Shown here: piece after piece, positions 54,090 through 63,831 of the stretch
Layout of the letters: every line of letters starts with the position of its first letter
Numbering within the stretch: position 1 is the first letter of the stretch
Source: Anoxynatronum buryatiense
GTDB lineage: Bacteria > Bacillota > Clostridia > Peptostreptococcales > Tindalliaceae
DNA: 64,000 nt
NCBI RefSeq assembly: GCF_900182905.1
Contig: NZ_FXUF01000007.1
Location: forward strand, 124,001 to 188,000
Reading direction: 5' to 3'
Position numbers and translations under genes: made by a program
The notes under the pieces: model-generated
What the model was told of the DNA's origin: nothing
The model's database searches: none
What the model saw: the letters and a program-made list of their open reading frames with translations, nothing else

Positions 54090-55100
54090 ATGCGTCTGAC
54101 ATTTGATGAGCTTTATGGAGAAATCAAGCGTGCCTTTGTGAAATGCGGGATGAGTGAAGAAAAAGCGTCTGTTTGTGCGAGGGTGCACTCAGAATCCACC
54201 TACGACGGCATTTATTCACATGGTGTTAACCGCGTGGCGCGTTTTGTCGAGTATGTTCAAAAGGGATGGGTCGATGTGAATGCAGAACCAACCCTTGAAA
54301 AAGAGTTTGGATCCATTCAAGTGTATAATGGAAATATGGGTTCGGGCGTTTTGAATGCGCTGTATGGCGTTGACCGTGCCATGGAACTGGCAGAGCGTTA
54401 CGGGATTGGCATGGTTGGTTTGAAAAACACAACGCACTGGATGCGAGGCGGCACCTACGGGTTAAGAGCCGCTCAAAAAGGGTTCGTTGCCATTATGTGG
54501 ACAAATACAGAATCTGTGATGCCACCCTGGGGCGCGAAAGAATGTAAGCTGGGCAACAACCCGTTTGTCATGGCAATGCCCGGGCAAAAAGAAGGGGCAG
54601 AGCTTCTTTTCGACATGGCTATTTCACAGTATTCGTATGGCAAACTGCAGGTGACCAGATTGGCAGGGAAGAAACTGCCCTTCCCAGGCGGATTTGATAA
54701 AAATGGAAACATCACAGACGATCCCGGGGCCATTGAAGAGTCCATGCGCATTATGCCGATTGGCTATTGGAAAGGTTCAGGAATGAGTCACATGCTGGAT
54801 ATTTTAGGAACGGTTTTAACAGACGGTATTGGAGCGGCCGATCTGGATCAAGCTGGAAAAGGCAGCTGCGGCGGGGCTTCTCAAGTCATGATTGTCATTG
54901 ATCCCGGCAAAATCACTGAAAAAGAAGATATGATGGCCGCCATCCGAAAATCCATTGAGCATGTAAAAAGTGCACAGCCCGCAGAAAATTCACAGGGCGT
55001 GTCTGTTCCGGGAGAAGGAATGGCACGGTTTCGAAAAGAACATGATGAGTTAGGGATTTTTGTGGACGATCAGGTATGGGAAGAGATCCGATCACTGTAA
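54090..55100 (+). CDS. dlgD: LDH2/DlgD family NAD(P)H-dependent ketoacid reductase
   Basis: 336 residues. Very similar in pattern to E. coli YiaK/DlgD, 2,3-diketo-L-gulonate reductase: YSHGVNR, NTTHWMRGGTYGLRAAQKGFV, MPPWGAKECKLGNNP and LPMGYWKGSGMS-like IMPIGYWKGSGMSHMLDIL. Start 54090 fits both the AAGGAG spacing and the family start MxxTFxEL. In this cluster it may reduce a keto-sugar acid in uronate or ascorbate-type catabolism; malate or lactate dehydrogenase names should be avoided. The gene_symbol reflects similarity only. Confidence 0.82.
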   Translation: MRLTFDELYGEIKRAFVKCGMSEEKASVCARVHSESTYDGIYSHGVNRVARFVEYVQKGWVDVNAEPTLEKEFGSIQVYNGNMGSGVLNALYGVDRAMELAERYGIGMVGLKNTTHWMRGGTYGLRAAQKGFVAIMWTNTESVMPPWGAKECKLGNNPFVMAMPGQKEGAELLFDMAISQYSYGKLQVTRLAGKKLPFPGGFDKNGNITDDPGAIEESMRIMPIGYWKGSGMSHMLDILGTVLTDGIGAADLDQAGKGSCGGASQVMIVIDPGKITEKEDMMAAIRKSIEHVKSAQPAENSQGVSVPGEGMARFRKEHDELGIFVDDQVWEEIRSL

Positions 55101-55173
55101 AACGATAAAATGCCAAGATGCCTCTTTTTCGTGTCGGAAAAACAATAAATGAGATGGAGTGGGTGAAAATTAG

Positions 55174-55902
55174 ATGGAAATCATTGAACGGTACAAGAGT
55201 GAAACTGCGAGGGAATATGCACTGCGAATTCTAAGAAGTAACATTATCTCCATGCATTTGCAACCCGGCGCGTTTTTGAGTGAAAATGAACTCGCCATGG
55301 AAATGGGCGTCAGCCGAACCCCGGTACGCGAAGCCTTGATTGAGCTGAGCAAGGCGCAAATTGTTGAAATTTATCCCCAAAAGGGCAGCATGATTTCTTT
55401 CATTGATCCTGATCTTGTGGAAGAAGCACGATTTTTACGGTATGTGCTGGAACCGGCAATTGTGGAAATGGCTTGTGATGTTTCATCGAAGCAGGATATT
55501 TTTAAACTGGAAGAAAATATACGGTTACAGGAGTTTTATTTAGAAAATCCTGCACCGAATAAACTGTTGGAAATGGACGATGCGTTTCACAAAAAATTAT
55601 ATTCCATCTGCAAGAAAGAAAGAACTTATTATATGATTAAAGGCTTCATGATTCACTTTGACCGGGTGCGGAATTTAAGCTTATCGACAATTAAAGACAT
55701 TAAAATTGTAAGTGATCATAAAGCCATAACAGCAGCGATTGCCAATGGAGACAAGGCAGAGGCGAAAGCCGTGATTGAAAAGCACCTGAGCCGCTATAAA
55801 ATTGATGAGAAGACCATGCGTGAACAGTATCCTCAATTTTTCAAAAAGCAACATGAAAATGAGCTGTTTTCGTCAAAAGACGCCAATCGAACAGGTGCAT
55901 AG
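55174..55902 (+). CDS. GntR-family (FCD) transcriptional regulator
   Basis: 242 residues. N-terminal winged helix with LSENELAMEMGVSRTPVREALIEL; C-terminal all-helical FCD domain with metal-ligand-type Asp/His residues (MDDAFHKKLY, SDHKAI). Of the UxuR/FadR type, sugar-acid responsive. Probable repressor of the dctP operon at TAGTATACTA. It lies inside the cluster between the reductase and Zn-dehydrogenase genes. Confidence 0.9.
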   Translation: MEIIERYKSETAREYALRILRSNIISMHLQPGAFLSENELAMEMGVSRTPVREALIELSKAQIVEIYPQKGSMISFIDPDLVEEARFLRYVLEPAIVEMACDVSSKQDIFKLEENIRLQEFYLENPAPNKLLEMDDAFHKKLYSICKKERTYYMIKGFMIHFDRVRNLSLSTIKDIKIVSDHKAITAAIANGDKAEAKAVIEKHLSRYKIDEKTMREQYPQFFKKQHENELFSSKDANRTGA

Positions 55903-55956
55903 GTGAAATAGTGGAAGCAGCAGCGATGCAAACAGCAGAATCGGAGGAGTTGGAAC

Positions 55957-56973
55957 ATGAAGGCGGCCATTGTACGCAAACCAAATCAGCTTGAAATGGT
56001 TGATATGGAAAATCCCCGAATAACAGATGAACACCAGGTACTGGTGCAGGTGAAGGCTGCGGGCATTTGCGGCAGTGATGTGCACATTTATCATGGCACC
56101 AGCCCTGTCGCCACATATCCCAGAATTCTGGGGCATGAAATTGTGGGAGTAGTGAAAGAAACAGGTTCAAAAGTGGATCGTGTGAAAGTGGGTGACCGAA
56201 TCATTCTGGACCAGGTCATGCCGTGCGGCACCTGCTATGCATGCAGTATCAACCGGGGAAATGTATGCCACAATCTTAAAGTTCGCGGAGTACATGAGCA
56301 TGGAGGATACCGGGAATATCTGGTTGCAGATCAAAAGGACTGTTATCGATTGCCGGCGACCATCTCTTTTGTGGATGCGGTGATGATCGAACCCGCGACA
56401 ATAGCCGTACAGAGCTTGCATCGAGCAGAATTGAGAGACGGAGATGTGCTGCTCATTCTAGGCGCGGGCGCTTTAGGAAGCAGCATTTTAAATGTCGCCA
56501 AGCGGTTCAATAGTACGATCATAGCAGCGGATGTATCAGAAGAAAGACTGAGTGAAGCCCTTGCCAAAGGGGCTCATTTTGCAGTGAATATGACAGATCA
56601 AAATCCGGCCCGGCTGATTCGTGACATCACGGGTGGGTACGGCCCCACAGTATCAATCGATGCGGCCTGCACCAAAGATACACTGCCATTCTTGCTTGAC
56701 GTCACCGGGAATGCAGGCCGGGTCATTACCATGGGGTTTTTAGAGGAGCCATCACCCGTATCACAGCTAAAAATCACTGCCAAAGAGCTGGATGTCCGGG
56801 GGTCCAGGTTACAAAACAAGCGGTTTCAGGAAGTCTTGGATTTGATCGATGACGGGCTGCTGGATCTAACCGGAGCGGTCTCTCACACCTTTGATTTTTC
56901 AGATATTCAAGAGGCTTTTAGGCTCATTGAAAAAAGAGACCCCACGGTTAAAAAGATTGTCATAACGTTTTAA
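55957..56973 (+). CDS. Zinc-dependent alcohol dehydrogenase of the sugar-acid type
   Basis: 338 residues. Catalytic zinc ligands in AAGICGSDVHIYHG and GHEIVG; structural-zinc cysteines in CGTCYACSINRGNVC; Rossmann GAGALGSS. Similar to L-gulonate/L-galactonate 5-dehydrogenases and threonine dehydrogenase-like enzymes. In front of uxuA and uxuB, it would feed D-fructuronate (from L-gulonate) or tagaturonate into the pathway; that is inference from context. Confidence 0.85.
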   Translation: MKAAIVRKPNQLEMVDMENPRITDEHQVLVQVKAAGICGSDVHIYHGTSPVATYPRILGHEIVGVVKETGSKVDRVKVGDRIILDQVMPCGTCYACSINRGNVCHNLKVRGVHEHGGYREYLVADQKDCYRLPATISFVDAVMIEPATIAVQSLHRAELRDGDVLLILGAGALGSSILNVAKRFNSTIIAADVSEERLSEALAKGAHFAVNMTDQNPARLIRDITGGYGPTVSIDAACTKDTLPFLLDVTGNAGRVITMGFLEEPSPVSQLKITAKELDVRGSRLQNKRFQEVLDLIDDGLLDLTGAVSHTFDFSDIQEAFRLIEKRDPTVKKIVITF

Positions 56974-57025
56974 TGGGGATCATCGAACACCCCGTATACC
57001 AAATGTCTTCAGGGAGGAAATAACC

Positions 57026-58111
57026 ATGCAAATGACGTGGCGGTGGTACGGCATTAACAATGACGATATCACCTTGGATCACATACGGCAGATACCGGGC
57101 GTGACCGGAATCGTCTGGTCACTTCACGATAAAGTGGCCGGCGAAGTGTGGGAGGAAGATCGAATCAAAGAAACCATGGACCACATCCGATCCAAGGGGT
57201 TTAACGGAGATGTGGTGGAAAGTGTCAACATCCACGATGACATCAAGCTGGGCAATGAAAATCGAGATAAGCATATCGACATTTACATCGACACCATTCG
57301 AAAGCTGGCAAAAGCAGGGGTGAAAGTCATCTGCTACAATTTCATGCCCGTCTTCGACTGGACAAGAACCAACCTGTACCAAGAGCTGGAAGACGGCAGC
57401 AATGCGTTATACTACGAGAAAAAACTGGTGGAAGGCATCAACCCCAAAGCCATTGCAGATCTGATCTTGGGAGGGGCCGGAGGTAAAACCATGCCAGGGT
57501 GGGAGCCGGAACGCCTGGGCAAACTGGAAGAGCTGTTCGAATGCTACAAAGATGTGGATGAAGACACCCTTTTTGAAAACCTGCGCTATTTTCTGGAGCG
57601 AATCATCCCAGTCTGTGAGGAAGTGGACGTGAAAATGGCCATTCATCCGGACGATCCACCATGGCCCATCTTTGGGTTGCCAAGAATCATTCGAAGCAGA
57701 GATCATATTCGCCGGTTTCTGGACTTGGTGGACAGCCCCTACAATGGGTTGACCCTGTGCACCGGTTCGTTGGGCCCCAACAAAGCCAATGACATTCCGG
57801 CCATTATTCGGGAGTTTGGCGATCGGATCCACTTTGCCCACATTCGAAACGTACGGATTTACGAAAATGGAGACTTTATTGAAGTCTCCCACCGGGCCAA
57901 AGACGGAAACGTGGACACCGTAGAAGTCGTCAAAGTCTACCACGAAATGGGCTTTAAAGGCTACATTCGTCCGGACCATGGGCGTCACCTGTGGGGCGAA
58001 GAAAAAAACTGCCGTCCCGGATACGGACTATACGACCGGGCAATGGGCATCATGTACATGCTGGGTGTTTGGGATTTGCTGGACAAGCAGAAAGAGGAGG
58101 AGCAGCGATGA
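57026..58111 (+). CDS. uxuA: Mannonate dehydratase
   Basis: 361 residues, usual length. Starts MQMTWRWYGINNDDITLDHIRQIPGV; metal and substrate residues in MAIHPDDPPWPIFGLPRI, LCTGSLG and HIRNV, and YIRPDHGRHLWGE near the end. Converts D-mannonate to 2-keto-3-deoxygluconate. The stop overlaps the uxuB start (ATGA). No KDG kinase or aldolase lies in the window. Confidence 0.95.
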   Translation: MQMTWRWYGINNDDITLDHIRQIPGVTGIVWSLHDKVAGEVWEEDRIKETMDHIRSKGFNGDVVESVNIHDDIKLGNENRDKHIDIYIDTIRKLAKAGVKVICYNFMPVFDWTRTNLYQELEDGSNALYYEKKLVEGINPKAIADLILGGAGGKTMPGWEPERLGKLEELFECYKDVDEDTLFENLRYFLERIIPVCEEVDVKMAIHPDDPPWPIFGLPRIIRSRDHIRRFLDLVDSPYNGLTLCTGSLGPNKANDIPAIIREFGDRIHFAHIRNVRIYENGDFIEVSHRAKDGNVDTVEVVKVYHEMGFKGYIRPDHGRHLWGEEKNCRPGYGLYDRAMGIMYMLGVWDLLDKQKEEEQR

Positions 58112-59709
58112 AGCTGAACCGGGAAGCGCTGAAACAGCAGGCGTTCTGGCAAGAAAGAAATATCGCCCTGCCGGCTTTCGATTTGGATAAGGTGACAACC
58201 AATACCAGGAAAAATCCAGGCTGGATTCACTTTGGCGCAGGCAATATATTCCGTATTTTCCCGGCGCGCGCCCATCAGGTGCTTTTAAACCAGGGGCTGG
58301 TGGATAACGGCATTGTGGCGGTGGAAACCTTTGATCATGAAATTGTGGAGAAGGTTTTTCATGCCTACGATAATCTGACGCTGTCGGTGATCATGAAAGC
58401 AGACGGCACCCTTGAAAAAGCAGTGGTGGCCAGTATTGTGGAGGCCGTCACCTCCCGGGTGGAAAACGGCGATTTTGCCAAGCTGACCGAATACGTGAAA
58501 AATCCAGCCCTGCAAATCATCAGCTTCACCATCACTGAAAAAGGCTATGCCATCAAAGACCATCAGGGCAATTACTTCGGAGTCGTGGAAGCAGATCTGA
58601 AGGGAGGGCCCTCGGCACCGATTCACGCCATGAGTGTGCTCACCTCATTGCTGTACCAGCGATACCAGGCCGGCAAATACCCGCTGGCGGTGGTGAGCAT
58701 GGACAACTGTTCCCACAACGGCGACAAAATCAAAGCCGCTGTGTTGGAAATCGGAAAAGTCTGGGAGGAAAAAGGAATGGTCGCCCAGGGTTTTGTGGAC
58801 TATCTTCAGGACCCTGCACAAATGGCATTTCCCCTCTCCATGATCGACAAAATCACCCCCAGACCTGCAGAGATTGTGCAGGAAACCCTGGAATCGTTGG
58901 GGTTGGCAGACATGGGCGTCATCATCACTTCCAAAAATTCCTACACCGCGCCCTTTGTCAACGCAGAAGTAAGCGAATACCTGGTGATTGAAGATACCTT
59001 CCCCAATGGAAGACCGCCGTTGGAAAAAGCGGGCATTCTATTTGGCAGCCGAGAAACGGTCAATAATGTGGAGACCATGAAAGTCACCACCTGCCTGAAT
59101 CCGCTTCATACTGCATTGGCTGTTACGGGCTGTCTGCTGGGGCATACCCTCATTGCCGATGAAATGAAAGATGCAGAACTGAAAAAACTGGTGATGAAAA
59201 TTGGGTACGATGAAGGGTTGCCGGTGGTCATTAACCCCGGTATCATTGAACCGAAACAGTTTATTGATGAAGTGGTTGGAGAACGATTTGTGAATCCTTT
59301 CATCCCGGATACGCCCCAGCGCATTGCCACAGACACTTCCCAAAAAGTGGGCATTCGATTTGGGGAAACCATTAAAGCCTATATGAAAGACCCCCATCTG
59401 GACCCGGCCGCTTTGGTGGGAATCTCTCTGGCGCTGGCCGCCTGGTTACGGTATCTGATGGCCGTTGATGATGAAGGCAGGGCCATGGAACTCTCACCGG
59501 ACCCCATGATGGATGTGCTGGCCCCCATTATGAAGAAGATACGGCTGGGAGACAAAACTGCAGATTTGACGGAGATTCTATCCAACAGAGAGATATTCGG
59601 AGTGGATTTATACCAGGCGGGCCTGGCAGAAAAAGTAGCGGGTATGTTTCTTGAGATGATCGCCGGAGCCGGTGCAGTGCGGCAGACTCTGAAGAAGTAT
59701 TTGGGGTAA
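58108..59709 (+). CDS. uxuB: Fructuronate reductase (mannitol dehydrogenase family)
   Basis: 533 residues from ATG 58108, coupled to uxuA. N-terminal WIHFGAGNIFRIFPARAHQVLLNQGL, the family signature SMDNCSHNGDKIKAAVLE with the catalytic-type Asn/His and Lys, and TSKNSYTAPFVNAEVSEYLVIED. It reduces D-fructuronate to D-mannonate using NADH. A long reading from 57991 overlaps uxuA and is rejected. Confidence 0.92.
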   Translation: MKLNREALKQQAFWQERNIALPAFDLDKVTTNTRKNPGWIHFGAGNIFRIFPARAHQVLLNQGLVDNGIVAVETFDHEIVEKVFHAYDNLTLSVIMKADGTLEKAVVASIVEAVTSRVENGDFAKLTEYVKNPALQIISFTITEKGYAIKDHQGNYFGVVEADLKGGPSAPIHAMSVLTSLLYQRYQAGKYPLAVVSMDNCSHNGDKIKAAVLEIGKVWEEKGMVAQGFVDYLQDPAQMAFPLSMIDKITPRPAEIVQETLESLGLADMGVIITSKNSYTAPFVNAEVSEYLVIEDTFPNGRPPLEKAGILFGSRETVNNVETMKVTTCLNPLHTALAVTGCLLGHTLIADEMKDAELKKLVMKIGYDEGLPVVINPGIIEPKQFIDEVVGERFVNPFIPDTPQRIATDTSQKVGIRFGETIKAYMKDPHLDPAALVGISLALAAWLRYLMAVDDEGRAMELSPDPMMDVLAPIMKKIRLGDKTADLTEILSNREIFGVDLYQAGLAEKVAGMFLEMIAGAGAVRQTLKKYLG

Positions 59710-60264
<555 letters not shown>

Positions 60265-60292
60265 TCTGTTGAAGTCGGTTTGATGGAATAAC

Positions 60293-60342
60293 TCAAATGG
60301 AAGTAATGAGTCAGGTTTCAAATGGATGTAATGAGTCAGGTT
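60293..60342. repeat. 25-bp tandem duplication
   Basis: TCAAATGGAAGTAATGAGTC plus AGGTT, then the same unit with one change. Intergenic after tadA. Confidence 0.85.
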
Positions 60343-60513
60343 AAAGGAACAAGTCCGTTGGAAGGAAAGAGCGCCTGTCTGATGGAAGGCGATCACCGGG
60401 TGATGCAGGCGCTGGGGAAGAAAAAAATGCCTTGCCAAACGCGGTGACTTTCTATATAATAAATTGTGCGGCTGGAGACAATTTGACAAAACCGGCAGCA
60501 TTGAAACTGTCGC

Positions 60514-60601
60514 GGAGAGGTGTCCGAGTGGCTAAGGGGCACGCCTGGAAAGCGTGTAAGGCTTCACGGCCCCGCGGGTTCGAGTCCCGCTCTCTCCGCC
60601 A
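60514..60601 (+). tRNA. tRNA-Ser (anticodon GGA)
   Basis: Acceptor GGAGAGG/TCTCTCC with discriminator G and encoded CCA (60599-60601). Anticodon stem CACGC/GCGTG around loop CTGGAAA, anticodon GGA at 60547-60549. Long variable arm and TTCGAGTCC T-loop as expected of serine tRNA. Confidence 0.96.
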
Positions 60602-60642
60602 TTTTATTATTCCGGGATTTTCCCGGCTAACCAAGTCATAAG

Positions 60643-60912
60643 AGTTGCTGTGCTAGATGGGGAGGTAGCGGTGCCCTGTTGCCTGCAATCCGCTATAGCA
60701 GGATCGAATTCCCCGCCGAGGCCCTGTGCTTGTGGCGCTGCCTCCGGCACGTGGTGATGAGGACTGGGTCCCGTGCAACGGAAGCTCATGAATCCCGTCA
60801 GGTCCGGAAGGAAGCAGCGGTAAGTGATCCCTTTCGTGTGTTGCGGGTCAGCCTGGTCTGAGCCGGCGACCGGAGTACCGGCTGTGAGGCATGGTCAGAG
60901 TGGGGTGCACAG
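60643..60912 (+). ncRNA. ffs: Signal recognition particle RNA, large bacterial type
   Basis: About 270 bases matching the Bacillus scRNA layout: 5' GTGCTAGATGGGGAGGTAGC, GGTGCCCTGTTGCC, the Ffh-binding helix GTCAGGTCCGGAAGGAAGCA near 60799-60818, and a closing GGGGTGCAC that pairs with the 5' end. Includes the Alu domain found in Firmicutes. Ends are approximate to a few bases. Confidence 0.95.
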
Positions 60913-60989
60913 CTCTATATTTTACACTGTGAAACACATCATCACCTCATGACATCATCATTCGCATATTGCATATGAATACAACAATA

Positions 60990-61018
60990 AACGGAAAGCC
61001 GACAGGCTTTCCGTTTTC
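60990..61018. terminator. Bidirectional terminator between SRP RNA and the EAL gene
   Basis: AACGGAAAGCC/GGCTTTCCGTT, five-base loop, TT-rich on plus (GTTTTCG) and AATAAACGG side on minus. Lies between convergent units. Confidence 0.75.
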
Positions 61019-61067
61019 GTATAGGTGTGTCAATTCGTATAAACGTGTCAAAATGAAATGAAATGGG

Positions 61068-63437
61068 CTACGACAGCTTGGGCTTCAGTGTTCCCTGGCG
61101 AAGCAGCATTTCCATTTTAGAAGCCGGAAGAGGCGGGCTGAAGTGGTAGCCCTGGCCCAGCTGGCAGGAGGCCTCCTGAACCATGGCCAACTGTTGCAGG
61201 GTTTCAATGCCTTCTGCCACCAGGGTCAGCCCGAGAGAGTGACCCATGGAAATAATGGTGGAGACCACCGTGTGGGCCTGGCGGCTGCTGGTGAGAATGC
61301 TGACAAAAGAGCGGTCAATCTTCAGCGTGTCAATGGGCAGGCGCACCACATAACTGAGAGAAGAATAACCGGTGCCAAAATCGTCCAGCGAAATGCGAAT
61401 ACCCATGGAACGCAGGTGCTGCAATCGAAGAATATTTTCTTCCACCTGTTGAATTACCGCACTTTCCGTCACTTCCAGCTCCAGAAGCGCCGGTGGCAGA
61501 CCGGACTCGTTCAAAGCCTGGCGCACATTAGAAACAAAATCGGGGGATTCAAACTGTCTGGCAGAAATGTTCACAGCCATTACCACGGGGCGCAGCCCCT
61601 GGTCCATCCACTGCCGGTTTTGCCGACAGGCCTCCAACAGTGCCCATTTTCCCAGGCGATTGATAAGCCCCGTGTTTTCGGCTGCAGGAATAAACAGGTC
61701 GGGGGCCAGTCTCCCCCTTTCAGGGTGCTGCCAGCGGACGAGGGCCTCAACTGTGTGTATGTTTCCGGTTTTTAGATCTACCAAAGGTTGATATTCCAGC
61801 AAAAATTCCTTGCGATCCAGCGCCAGCGACATTTCTTCTTCCAAAATGCGGGAAGACAATACCTGCTGTTGAATCGCAATATCAAACACCTGCAGGCGGC
61901 CAGAGCCTTTTTCTTTTGCCATGTTCTTGGCAAAGCCGGCATTTTTCAGCAGTTCATCCAGTGTTTCCCCTTGCAGGGGAAAGGTGGCGAGCCCGGCACT
62001 GAAGGTGAGGGACACTTTTTCGCTGGCCAGCTCATAGGGTTCCTGGAGTTTTTGCAGGAGAAATCGAGCGGCTTCTTCAGCCTCCGCCAAGCCCTGGAAA
62101 GAATGACAGATGAGAATGAATTCATCACTCTGCCCCCGGTAAAGGCGGCAGTGGTCGCCGGAATAGATTTGCAGCCGGTGGCCGGCCATGCGCAAGAGCT
62201 GGTTGCCTTCACGGTAGCCGAAACGTTCGTTGATTCGCTTGAAATTATCGGCGGCCACCAACAGCAGCGGGAGTAAAGGGATGGTATCTTCATCTTTGAA
62301 AGTCTCGGTTAACTCCCTGAAATCCTGGTGGAGCACCCGCTGGTTGGCGAGGCCGGTGACGGGGTCGTAATAGGTGAGGTCTGCCAGCCGGTCCATCATC
62401 ACATTGAAAGTGTGGCCTGCCCGGCCAATTTCGTCCCGGGTGTGGGGGGTGGCGCGCACCGTGAGGTCGCCGGCTGTGGCCTGGGTAAAAAGACGCTCCA
62501 GTTCAATAATGGGGTGGGAAAAGTGACGGGCCAGCAATAGTGAAGCCAGTAAGCCGCCCAGCATCACCAGCAGCAGTGTGGTGAAGAATAGTTCATGAAA
62601 AGCAGCGATGCCTGCCATGATACTGGTGTGAGTCGCTCCCACATAAAGCATCCAGTCGGTGCCTGCCACCGGTGCAAAACCCATATGAATTTGGGTTGAC
62701 TCATCGGCGTAATTGCCAATACCCGGTTGCTGGGATTGGAGGGTCTGTGAAATAAAAGAAGCAAAGCCTTCCAGATGGGGGGATTCTTCTCGAATGGTAT
62801 CAAGGGTGGCGAGTGTCAGTGCCCATTCAGGGTGTTGGCGATGTGCCAGGATGGTACCCTGGTAGTTGATGAGACAGGCGACGCCGCTGTCCCGGTATTC
62901 GATCTGATTCACCAGATCGGTTAACCAGGCGCCATCCATACGGGCAATGAGGGCGGCGGGGGATGTGTCAAAGGTTTCAATGGGAGTGGCCAGCATCACC
63001 ACGGGTTCACCGGTGACGCGGCTGACAAGTACTTCGGAGACAGTGGACTGCCCAGCCAGGGCTTGCTGAATATAGGGTCTGTCACCCAGGGGGAGGGTGT
63101 AGCCGTCAATATAGTGAGCAATTCCATCGCTGTTCACCACCGCCAGTGCCAGAAAGCCCTGGCGCTCCAGCTCCGGCAAAAGGGCATCCACCTGACGGGA
63201 CCAGTCCATGCTGCGCACCCGCTCCCGGGCCGCCAGCTCTTCAAGTCCTTTTAGTTGCAGCTGCATCATCAGTGAAAGCTTCTCGGCGCTTTCCAGGGCC
63301 AACAGCTCCAGTGACGCCTCTGCTTCCCTTTCAAGCACAAGCGTATTGGCCTGATAACTGGAAACACCCAAGATGGCAGATGCCATCAGAATAGTCGTCA
63401 GACTAACTAAAAGAATTTTTATTTTAATGCTGCGCAT
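61068..63437 (-). CDS. Cache-HAMP-GGDEF-EAL cyclic-di-GMP phosphodiesterase
   Basis: 789 residues. Helix 1, a dCache-type extracellular sensor (~30-300), helix 2 (LLLVMLGGLLASLLLA), HAMP, GGDEF and EAL. The GGDEF active site reads GQSDEF, so the synthase should be inactive. The EAL domain has EALVRWQHP, NISARQF, LEVTES, DDFGTGYSSLSY, LKIDRSF and VAEGIET intact, so it should degrade cyclic di-GMP in response to an external ligand. Opposes the GGDEF/HD-GYP protein at 46.7 kb. Confidence 0.93.
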   Translation of the reverse strand: MRSIKIKILLVSLTTILMASAILGVSSYQANTLVLEREAEASLELLALESAEKLSLMMQLQLKGLEELAARERVRSMDWSRQVDALLPELERQGFLALAVVNSDGIAHYIDGYTLPLGDRPYIQQALAGQSTVSEVLVSRVTGEPVVMLATPIETFDTSPAALIARMDGAWLTDLVNQIEYRDSGVACLINYQGTILAHRQHPEWALTLATLDTIREESPHLEGFASFISQTLQSQQPGIGNYADESTQIHMGFAPVAGTDWMLYVGATHTSIMAGIAAFHELFFTTLLLVMLGGLLASLLLARHFSHPIIELERLFTQATAGDLTVRATPHTRDEIGRAGHTFNVMMDRLADLTYYDPVTGLANQRVLHQDFRELTETFKDEDTIPLLPLLLVAADNFKRINERFGYREGNQLLRMAGHRLQIYSGDHCRLYRGQSDEFILICHSFQGLAEAEEAARFLLQKLQEPYELASEKVSLTFSAGLATFPLQGETLDELLKNAGFAKNMAKEKGSGRLQVFDIAIQQQVLSSRILEEEMSLALDRKEFLLEYQPLVDLKTGNIHTVEALVRWQHPERGRLAPDLFIPAAENTGLINRLGKWALLEACRQNRQWMDQGLRPVVMAVNISARQFESPDFVSNVRQALNESGLPPALLELEVTESAVIQQVEENILRLQHLRSMGIRISLDDFGTGYSSLSYVVRLPIDTLKIDRSFVSILTSSRQAHTVVSTIISMGHSLGLTLVAEGIETLQQLAMVQEASCQLGQGYHFSPPLPASKMEMLLRQGTLKPKLS

Positions 63438-63688
63438 AAAGCAATCACTTCTTTTCAGCAGAAATAAAGGCGGTCACACAAATAGACTCATACAAGCAAG
63501 CATGCTCATACACTCAAACAGACTCATTCACATCAACCGGGTAGTCACACAAACAGATTTGGTCACATCAGTAAAAGCATCGATTGGAAATGAAATGAAT
63601 TTTGACACACCTGTCATCATCTTACCACATGTTTGTATTATCGTCACCATGCCAAAAAACTGAATGGGAATAGAAGGGGAAAAGGAGA

Positions 63689-63717
63689 CTGTCAAACCGT
63701 GGGATTTATGATATAGT
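63689..63717 (+). promoter_or_regulatory. Putative promoter of yedF
   Basis: CTGTCA, 17 bases, TATAGT, about 115 bases before the start codon. The gap 63438-63831 otherwise has CACACAAACAGA-type low-complexity sequence and no gene. Confidence 0.4.
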
Positions 63718-63831
63718 ATTGATAGAACCCTTCAATTCGCAGGAAACAGAAGGATCAAAACGCTGTTCAACAACCATTTGCAGCCGAAATAAACAGCTGA
63801 ATGAAAGGCTGGTTTTTGGGAGGAATTAACG

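Noticed and set aside
57991-58107. Extended start of uxuB
   Set aside because: Would overlap uxuA by 120 bases; the ATGA overlap at 58108 with a ribosome site GGAGGAG gives the family-length protein.
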